Assembly (NCBI GenBank): GCA_900542295.1
Contig: UQNJ01000014.1
Coordinates: 1-64,000, forward strand
Direction of reading: 5' to 3'
DNA: 64,000 nucleotides
DNA from: an uncultured Eubacteriales bacterium
GTDB lineage: Bacteria > Bacillota > Clostridia > Peptostreptococcales > Anaerovoracaceae
Positions 58,541-64,000 of this stretch are shown one piece after another. Position 1 is the stretch's first letter; each line of letters opens with the position of its first letter. The notes under the pieces were generated by a model. The model saw only the letters and a program-made list of their open reading frames with translations, was not told the DNA's origin and did no database searches. The position numbers and the translations under genes are program-made.

Positions 58541-59170
58541 ATGCGCAGATGGATTACGATTATTATAGGGGTGGTTTTGGTCGCCGTAGGGTGTGGAGTT
58601 CTTATAAAAGACACATTCGGAGATAATATCGAAGCTGCGGCTGAAGCTATGGCAGTAAACATCGTAGGCTCAAAGATAAACAGAAGTTTGAAGGAGGGAT
58701 TTTACGATGAGACTATGGGAGATCCTATTCTTCATGTGGAAAGAGATTCGGAAGGTAATATAGAGTATGTAGAACCCGATTCAAGGGTCATAAATAAGCT
58801 TTTACTGTCTTTTACACAGAATTTGGAAGAAAGCTACAGCCTTTCCGATATGGAAGAGCATAAGGTCAATTTAGGCGTTCTTACGGGCAGTCGTATTTTA
58901 TCTCAGCTTCCTCTGTACATAACCGTCAAGGTTCAGCCTCTAAGCCTGACAAAATTTCAATATGAAACTGAATTTGAAACAGAGGGAATAAATCAGACGA
59001 GATATTATGTGTATTGTACCGTTACAAGTCAGGTTCATATACTGGCGCCTTTTACCGATAAAGTATCTGAAATCAACAGAAGAATACTTTTGGCGGAGGC
59101 AATTATAGTTGGAAAAGTACCGGACAGTTATGTTGTAGTACCTGAAGAGGATATTTTAGATGTCACATAA
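58541..59170 (+). CDS. yunB: Sporulation protein YunB
   Basis: A 209-aa membrane-anchored protein with one N-terminal segment (about 5-24) and an extracytoplasmic domain. VNLGVLTGSRILSQLPLYITVKVQP (about 109-133), FETEGINQTRYYVY near 145-158, and AEAIIVGKVPDSYVVVP near 188-204 match YunB, a mother-cell protein needed for normal sporulation in Bacillus. GGGAGG precedes ATG 58541. Its presence supports a spore former. Confidence 0.9.
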   Translation: MRRWITIIIGVVLVAVGCGVLIKDTFGDNIEAAAEAMAVNIVGSKINRSLKEGFYDETMGDPILHVERDSEGNIEYVEPDSRVINKLLLSFTQNLEESYSLSDMEEHKVNLGVLTGSRILSQLPLYITVKVQPLSLTKFQYETEFETEGINQTRYYVYCTVTSQVHILAPFTDKVSEINRRILLAEAIIVGKVPDSYVVVPEEDILDVT

Positions 59171-59180
59171 TCAATGGGGA

Positions 59181-59211
59181 TATGGTATAAACCAAGCGAT
59201 TGTGGTATACT
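59181..59211 (+). promoter_or_regulatory. Two tandem extended -10 promoters before hflX
   Basis: TATGG-TATAAA (59181-59191) and TGTGG-TATACT (59201-59211), both TRTGN extended -10 forms, 20 bp apart. The downstream one would start RNA at 59218, the A of the hflX ATG. Confidence 0.6.
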
Positions 59212-59217
59212 GATAAC

Positions 59218-60498
59218 ATGCTTAGATTTGACGAAAACAACAGGGTCCTCAGAGAGGACAAATACAATGCAATCATAGTAGGCGTTCAGAGAGATGAAGA
59301 CATAGAATATTCCATGGAAGAACTTTCGGGTCTTGTGGAAGCGGCAGGAGCTTCTGTTCTTGGACAGATGGTTCAGAAAATGGAAAAACCAAATACGGCT
59401 ACATTTATCGGAAAGGGAAAGGTAGAAGAATTAGCCGGACTTGTAAAATCCATGGAAGCCGACATGGTAGTTTTTAATGATGAACTGACAGGAATGCAGC
59501 TTAGGAACCTGGAAGATTCTATAGGAGTAAGAATTATAGACAGGCCTATTTTAATACTTGATATTTTTGCATCAAGAGCGACCTCAAGGGAGGGAAAGCT
59601 TCAGGTAGAACTTGCACAGCTGAAATACAGACTTCCCAGACTTACTGGTTTTGGCAGATCCCTTTCACGGCTGGGAGGCGGTATAGGAACGAGAGGTCCT
59701 GGTGAAAAGAAGCTTGAAACAGACAGACGCCATATCGAAAGACGAATGAATGATATAAAAGAAGAACTTGCTCAACTTAAAAATACAAGGAGTGTTCAGA
59801 GAGCAAAAAGAGAAAAGAGTAATGTTCCGGTGGTGGCATTGGTAGGATACACCAATTCAGGCAAATCTGCCTTGATGAACAGAATTCTTTCGGATACAAA
59901 GAAAGAAGAAAAAACAGTGCTGGAAAAAAACATGCTTTTTGCTACTTTGGATGTTCAGCAAAGAAGCGTAACTCTTGAAAGCGGCAGACAGTTTATTCTT
60001 GTTGATACCGTAGGGTTTGTAAGCAAGCTTCCCCATTCCCTTGTTGAGGCTTTTAAGGCCACTCTTGAAGAGGTTACTTATGCGGACTTGCTTTTGCATG
60101 TGGTTGATGCATCCTACGAGAATCATGACTTTCATATAGGTGTTACAGATAAGGTAATGAAAGAAATCGGAGCCGGAGCTAAAGAAAAAATAATGGTCTA
60201 TAACAAGACAGACTTGCCGCATTCTGAAATTATTCCTGTACCTGGATGTGATTCAATAGAAATTTCGGCAAAATACGGAAACAATATCTATAAACTTATA
60301 GAAAAAATAGAAGAAAAAATATTTGGAGATTATATCGAGGCAGCTTTTCTGATTCCTTATGAAAGAGGCGACTTGTCGTCTTATCTTTGCAGTGAAGCAG
60401 AAGTAAAAAAGATGGACTATAAAGAACAGGGCACCTATTTTGAAGCTGTCCTCAAAGAAGCTGACTACAGGAGATTAAAACAGTATGAAGTTGTATAA
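59218..60498 (+). CDS. hflX: Ribosome-associated GTPase HflX
   Basis: A 426-aa GTPase that splits or rescues stalled ribosomes. N-terminal domain (about 1-175) with TATFIGKGKVEEL, LTGMQLRNLED and the GRSLSRLGGGIGTRGPGE loop near 148-165; G domain from about 205 with G1 GYTNSGKSALMN, G3 DTVGFVSKLP, G4 YNKTDL and G5 SAKYG. TTG 59200 is an upstream in-frame alternative. No Shine-Dalgarno precedes either, and the promoter geometry allows a leaderless mRNA. The 3' end overlaps yigZ by 14 bp. Confidence 0.93.
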   Translation: MLRFDENNRVLREDKYNAIIVGVQRDEDIEYSMEELSGLVEAAGASVLGQMVQKMEKPNTATFIGKGKVEELAGLVKSMEADMVVFNDELTGMQLRNLEDSIGVRIIDRPILILDIFASRATSREGKLQVELAQLKYRLPRLTGFGRSLSRLGGGIGTRGPGEKKLETDRRHIERRMNDIKEELAQLKNTRSVQRAKREKSNVPVVALVGYTNSGKSALMNRILSDTKKEEKTVLEKNMLFATLDVQQRSVTLESGRQFILVDTVGFVSKLPHSLVEAFKATLEEVTYADLLLHVVDASYENHDFHIGVTDKVMKEIGAGAKEKIMVYNKTDLPHSEIIPVPGCDSIEISAKYGNNIYKLIEKIEEKIFGDYIEAAFLIPYERGDLSSYLCSEAEVKKMDYKEQGTYFEAVLKEADYRRLKQYEVV

Positions 60499-61117
60499 AA
60501 CCGTAATGAAAGAGGCCTGTGCCGAATATATTGCAGAAAAATCAAGATTTATTGCATATGTTAAACCTGTTTCCTCAAAAGAAGAGGCAGATTGTTTTGT
60601 TGCGGAGATAAAGAAAAAACACAGAGATGCAACCCATAATGTTCCGGCAATGGTGATAGGAGATAAAATGCAGATGCAATGGGCTTCAGATGACGGAGAG
60701 CCTCAGGGAACATCAGGACCTCCCATAGTAAAACTGCTTACTTCTGAGGGGATTACCGACACTGCAATAGTGGTAACGAGATACTTCGGCGGGATAAAGT
60801 TAGGAACAGGTGGTCTTGTTAGGGCATATACCGCCGCAGCAAAACTGGGTCTTGAAGCAGCCGGGATTTGTGATGTGGAGAGCAAGTTAAAGCTAATATG
60901 TGAGTTTGATTATACTTATCTTGATAAACTTCGAAATTTGTCAGGAGAAAAATTTCACATAGGAGATATAAGATATACCGATAAAGTGGAGGCTGATATT
61001 TTGTGTGAGCCGGAAGACGAAGAAGATATCAGGGTTATTATCAACAATATAACTTCAGGCAAAATGGAAGTTAAAGGTAAAGATATTTTCAGTGTGCAGA
61101 CTTGCTGCCGTGATTAA
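60485..61117 (+). CDS. YigZ/IMPACT-family protein
   Basis: A 210-aa UPF0029 protein. The N-terminal IMPACT domain shows EKSRFIAYVKPV, KHRDATHNVPAMVIG (about 40-54), ASDDGEPQGTSGPPI near 62-76, and VVTRYFGGIKLGTGGLVRAY near 91-110; a C-terminal ferredoxin-like DUF1949 domain spans about 135-200. Function in bacteria is unknown, possibly linked to translation. Overlaps hflX, implying coupled expression. Confidence 0.92.
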   Translation: MKLYKTVMKEACAEYIAEKSRFIAYVKPVSSKEEADCFVAEIKKKHRDATHNVPAMVIGDKMQMQWASDDGEPQGTSGPPIVKLLTSEGITDTAIVVTRYFGGIKLGTGGLVRAYTAAAKLGLEAAGICDVESKLKLICEFDYTYLDKLRNLSGEKFHIGDIRYTDKVEADILCEPEDEEDIRVIINNITSGKMEVKGKDIFSVQTCCRD

Positions 61118-61235
61118 ATGCGGAAAATCTTTAATTGCACTTTGCTTATGCTTTTAAACCGAAGAATAATTTTATAAAAGGCGTGCTTTAACAAAGCCGG
61201 CTTACAGTTATGAATAAAAGAAGTGAGGTATTGAC

Positions 61236-62639
61236 ATGTATTCTTTTGCGCTCAAAGAAATATCGGCTATGTATGATAAAATCGACTCAGTGATAATAAC
61301 AAACAAACAAGGTGTTATCGAATATTCCGCTGTCTTTGACCAAGATGACAATACTATTAAAAATTACGGATATACGGGCATGAATATCCTTGAAGTTTAT
61401 CCGTCTCTTACTGAAAAGAGCAGCAGTCATTACAGGGTTTACAAAAGCGGCAAACCTATAATAGATGAAATCCAGATTTTAACGGATCATGTAGGAAGAA
61501 CTCTAAATCATATGTCCAGCACCTATCCGATAGAGTTTAACGGAGAAATAGTAGGGGCCATCGAAGGCACTGTATATATTGATGGTGAAGGAAGAAAGCT
61601 GCGGGGAAAAGAGCGTGAAATTATAACAGGCGGTCATACAAATGATGACACAAAGAGGCTGTATAGATTAGATGATATTATAGCCTACGACCCCAAGATG
61701 ATAGCTATAAAGGAGAAGATAGAGAAGGTTGCATCGGGGTCTTCTTTTGTGCTCATAACAGGTCAGACAGGAACAGGCAAGGAACTGGTTGCACAATCTA
61801 TACATACTCACAGCATAAGGAGAGACAAGCCGTTTATATCGCAGAACTGTGCGGCTATACCAAACGGACTTTTAGAAAGCACATTGTTCGGACAGGTTAA
61901 AGGCAGTTATACGGGCGCCGAAAATAAGAAAGGGCTATTTGAAATTGCAAATGGCGGAACTTTATTCCTTGATGAAGTCAATTCAATGGATTTGGGTCTT
62001 CAGGGCAAAATATTAAAAGCGCTTGAAGAACAGAAAATCCGCAGAATAGGAGAAGAAAAAGAGCGTAATATAGATGTTAGGGTGGTATCTGCATTTAACG
62101 AAACTCCGGAAGAAGCAATAAACAGCGGCAGGCTGAGAAGAGACCTGTACTATCGTTTGGGAGTGGTACAGATTCATCTTCCGCCTCTTGCCGAGAGAAA
62201 AGGCGATATATTGCCTTTGGTGAACTATTATATAAGGAGATATAACTTTGTTACAGGGAAAAATGTAAAAAAATGCAGAGACATTGTGGAAAAGACGCTG
62301 TTGGACTACCCGTGGGAAGGGAACGTCAGAGAACTTAGAAATGTAATCGAATATGCATTTAATATGGTTGCGGGAGATGAGATAACTTTAGCTGATTTGC
62401 CGGAGTATATGTTATATCAGAAAAAACATACAAGCGGAGAGGAATTGCCTGACAGAGATTTTTACAGCCGGATGATTGAAGACGGTGTGTCTCTGCCTGT
62501 CATTGTAAATAAATTTGAAGAGGAATTGATAAGGAGAGCGGCTTCAGACAGCAATACCGTATCCGAGGCGGCTGAAAAGCTTGGCATAACAAGACAGGCT
62601 CTGAATTACAAATTAGGAAAATATAAAATAAAAATATAG
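61236..62639 (+). CDS. Sigma-54-dependent transcriptional activator, RocR-like
   Basis: A 467-aa enhancer-binding protein. N-terminal PAS-like sensor (about 10-125: DSVIITNKQGVIEYSA); AAA+ domain from about 145 with Walker A LITGQTGTGKELVAQSIH near 172-189, a GAFTGA loop variant GSYTGA near 223-228 that contacts sigma-54, Walker B GGTLFLDEVNSM near 239-250, and GNVRELRNVIEYAF near 366-379; a Fis-type helix-turn-helix at about 440-465 (VSEAAEKLGITRQALNYKL). It lies directly before a consensus -24/-12 promoter and an arginine deiminase-like gene, so it very likely activates them, possibly on sensing arginine or ornithine. Confidence 0.93.
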   Translation: MYSFALKEISAMYDKIDSVIITNKQGVIEYSAVFDQDDNTIKNYGYTGMNILEVYPSLTEKSSSHYRVYKSGKPIIDEIQILTDHVGRTLNHMSSTYPIEFNGEIVGAIEGTVYIDGEGRKLRGKEREIITGGHTNDDTKRLYRLDDIIAYDPKMIAIKEKIEKVASGSSFVLITGQTGTGKELVAQSIHTHSIRRDKPFISQNCAAIPNGLLESTLFGQVKGSYTGAENKKGLFEIANGGTLFLDEVNSMDLGLQGKILKALEEQKIRRIGEEKERNIDVRVVSAFNETPEEAINSGRLRRDLYYRLGVVQIHLPPLAERKGDILPLVNYYIRRYNFVTGKNVKKCRDIVEKTLLDYPWEGNVRELRNVIEYAFNMVAGDEITLADLPEYMLYQKKHTSGEELPDRDFYSRMIEDGVSLPVIVNKFEEELIRRAASDSNTVSEAAEKLGITRQALNYKLGKYKIKI

Positions 62640-62661
62640 CAAAACGAAAGTTTTTTTTCTA

Positions 62662-62694
62662 AATGGCGAAAGATTTTTTTCGCCATTTTTTTTT
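62662..62694 (+). terminator. Terminator after the sigma-54 activator gene
   Basis: AATGGCGAAA (62662-62671) pairs with TTTCGCCATT (62678-62687), then T-run to about 62694. Confidence 0.92.
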
Positions 62695-62836
62695 AATTGC
62701 TAAATTCTTAAAAGATTTAATAAATGATGAAGAGGAGAAAAAAAGGCATATCAAAATTCTCAGAATGTGTATTTTTCAGAGGAAAATGCCGTTTTACAAC
62801 AAATGTACAAAATCAGTTCACTCCGAGTTTGAATTT

Positions 62837-62852
62837 TGGCACAGACTTTGCA
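62837..62852 (+). promoter_or_regulatory. Sigma-54 (-24/-12) promoter
   Basis: TGGCAC (62837-62842), five bases, TTGCA (62848-62852), matching the TGGCAC-N5-TTGCW consensus with correct GG-GC phasing. The start would be near 62863, 50 bp before the ATG. The rest of the 62695-62836 spacer is AT-rich and should hold the activator sites; TTCTCAGAA near 62757 and a TACA-N5-TGTA near 62798 are weak candidates. Confidence 0.9.
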
Positions 62853-62913
62853 ATTATATTAGGCATAAAACGATACAGGCGCAAAGCGACCTTGATTTTA
62901 GGAGGTAACACTT

Positions 62914-63801
62914 ATGAAAACTATTGAAAAATTCGGATGTCAGTCAATGACAGGAAAAGTTGAGGCAATTTTAATCAAAAGACCTGAACAGGCTTTTATC
63001 AGCCAGGAAAACCTTAATAATACATATGAAGAATTTTGCTATTTCGGATGCCCTGACTATGAAAAAGTACTTAAAGAGTATGATGTTTTCGAGAAGATAA
63101 TTAAAGACAATGTAAAAGATGTTTATTATCTGCCACAAGACGACAGAACAGGTCTTGACTCCATCTATGCTCATGATCCCCTTAAAATAACTGAAAAAGG
63201 AGCAATCTATTTTCCTATGGGTAAGGATTTGCGCAGCAAGGAATTTATGGCTACAAGAGAATATCTTGAGGGATTGGGAGTACCTACTCTTGGTGTAATA
63301 GAAGCTCCGGGAAAAATGGAAGGCGGAGATGTTCTGTGGATAGATGAAAAGACTGTTGCCATAGGCCGCGGATACAGAACAAATGACGAGGGCATAAGAC
63401 AGTTTAAAGAATTGACTAAGGATATAGTAGATGAATATATAATCGTACCTATGCCTCACGGAGACGGAGAGGACTGCTGCCTGCACCTGATGAGTATAAT
63501 CAGCTTTGTTGATACTGATAAGGCAGTAGTTTATTCAAAATACATGCCTGTATTCTTCAGAGAATACCTTATCGAAAAAGGAATACAGCTAATTGAATGT
63601 AATGATGAAGAATACGATTATTTAGGTTCCAATGTTCTTTGTCTGTCACCGGGAAAATGCGTAACTATAGCAGGAAATCCTGATATCGTAAAGAAGATGG
63701 AAGATGCAGGTGTGGAAGTTTATACCTATGAGGGCAAAGAAGTTTCTTACAGAGGAACCGGAGGTCCTACATGCTTGACTGCTCCTTTGTACAGATTATA
63801 A
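62914..63801 (+). CDS. Arginine deiminase / dimethylargininase-like amidinohydrolase
   Basis: A 295-aa protein of the guanidino-group modifying superfamily. Catalytic Cys287 is in GGPTCLTAPLYRL at the C terminus, the His near 190 in PMPHGDGEDCCLHL, and Asp/Glu in YAHDPL (about 89) and KMEGGDVLW near 134-142. It would hydrolyse arginine, or methylated arginine, to citrulline and ammonia or methylamine; the short length (no ADI five-helix insert) suits DDAH or a related hydrolase rather than classical ADI (about 410 aa). Expressed from the sigma-54 promoter. TAGGAGGTAAC precedes ATG 62914. Confidence 0.85.
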   Translation: MKTIEKFGCQSMTGKVEAILIKRPEQAFISQENLNNTYEEFCYFGCPDYEKVLKEYDVFEKIIKDNVKDVYYLPQDDRTGLDSIYAHDPLKITEKGAIYFPMGKDLRSKEFMATREYLEGLGVPTLGVIEAPGKMEGGDVLWIDEKTVAIGRGYRTNDEGIRQFKELTKDIVDEYIIVPMPHGDGEDCCLHLMSIISFVDTDKAVVYSKYMPVFFREYLIEKGIQLIECNDEEYDYLGSNVLCLSPGKCVTIAGNPDIVKKMEDAGVEVYTYEGKEVSYRGTGGPTCLTAPLYRL

Positions 63802-63813
63802 GGCGGTATACAT

Positions 63814-64000
63814 ATGAGAGCAGACAACAATGAGGAAAGAAGCCGTGTCATAAAAGAAACACTGCTGGGATATGTAGCTTGTGCCAGCACTTCCAATTCA
63901 CCGGCAGAGAGAGCAGCTGAAAAATATTTTGTCGAGTATTTTGGCAAACAGGATTACTTCGCAGCAAATAAGGAGTATTTCGGAGCATATCCTATAAAGG
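63814..64000 (+). CDS. Start of a RocB/M20-like metallohydrolase (partial)
   Basis: The gene continues past the window; 62 codons are present. MRADNNEERSRVIKETLLGYV, then ACASTSNSPAERAAEKYFVEYFG resemble the N terminus of M20/RocB-type hydrolases (L-x-x-x-V-x-x-x-S-x-S...E), and AANKEYFGAYPI fits the RocB stretch that follows. RocB is an arginine utilisation protein. The gene starts 12 bp after the amidinohydrolase and shares its sigma-54 promoter. AAGGCGG precedes ATG 63814. The assignment is tentative because only the start is visible. Confidence 0.55.
   Translation, partial: MRADNNEERSRVIKETLLGYVACASTSNSPAERAAEKYFVEYFGKQDYFAANKEYFGAYPIK

Noticed and set aside
62663..62927. Two overlapping small frames (81 and 67 codons) between the sigma-54 activator and the amidinohydrolase
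   Set aside because: The first starts inside the terminator stem, both lack ribosome sites, and they run across the sigma-54 promoter; composition is intergenic.
1..64000. CRISPR arrays, tRNA/rRNA genes, insertion sequences or prophage
   Set aside because: None seen: no regularly spaced repeats, no tRNA-like cloverleaf noticed, and no transposase or integrase gene.

Overview
The window is 64 kb of chromosome from a low-GC, Gram-positive (monoderm), endospore-forming anaerobe of the Clostridia. The evidence is the gene set and order: pyrH-frr-uppS-cdsA-dxr-rseP-ispG-polC, a PolC-type replicase, an IspH-ribosomal protein S1 fusion, CodY, HslVU beside topA/dprA, the spore proteins YlmC/YmxH and YunB, D-alanylation of teichoic acid (dlt), and strong AGGAGG ribosome sites with AGA/ATA-rich codon use. 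A peptostreptococcal or Anaerovoracaceae-like lineage would fit, but I cannot fix the genus. Coding density is high, no gene-free stretch exceeds 300 bases, and I see no rRNA, tRNA, CRISPR array, phage or insertion sequence.

Layout. 1-160: two copies of a 75-bp repeat in front of pyrH. 199-10794: pyrimidine, ribosome-recycling, isoprenoid and phospholipid genes, then ispG and polC; two GNAT genes in this block are broken by a nonsense codon and by a frameshift. 11532-13578: a Crp/Fnr regulator divergent from a thioredoxin / thioredoxin reductase pair. 13840-15291: secreted wall-associated proteins (a lytic transglycosylase, a 36-aa peptide, a CAP protein). 15467-20441: a BMP-type nucleoside ABC importer with a terminator after the binding-protein gene. 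20512-25489: a YgiQ radical SAM protein, an acyl-CoA synthetase behind a palindromic operator, and a solitary DNA methyltransferase. 25677-26655: ylmC and a ClpP-like protease. 26687-32897: a compact Tad/Flp pilus operon with overlapping genes. 32968-37628: a SPOR protein, rarA, the IspH-S1 fusion, a lipoprotein and a CBS protein.

37770-42119 (minus strand): trkA and two trkH genes for potassium uptake. 42248-46059: an MBL hydrolase, a HAD phosphatase and a polar amino-acid ABC importer. 46238-50427: dltABCD plus a short dltX-like gene overlapping the end of dltD; dltA has a run of nine G at its ribosome site. 50720-58432: yraN-comM-dprA-topA-hslV-hslU-codY. 58541-61117: yunB, hflX, yigZ. 61236-64000: a sigma-54 activator, a near-perfect -24/-12 promoter, an arginine deiminase/dimethylargininase-like enzyme, and the start of a RocB-like hydrolase, apparently an arginine-type catabolic operon that runs off the window.

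Observations most worth a second look: PolC appears to lack its proofreading exonuclease insert; the dltA leader carries a slippage-prone G tract together with a palindromic operator; dltX lies at the distal end of the dlt operon; a perfect Shine-Dalgarno sits exactly at the IspH/S1 junction; one Tad pseudopilin carries a metal-site-like tail; hflX may be leaderless; and there is a sigma-54 arginine-type operon.
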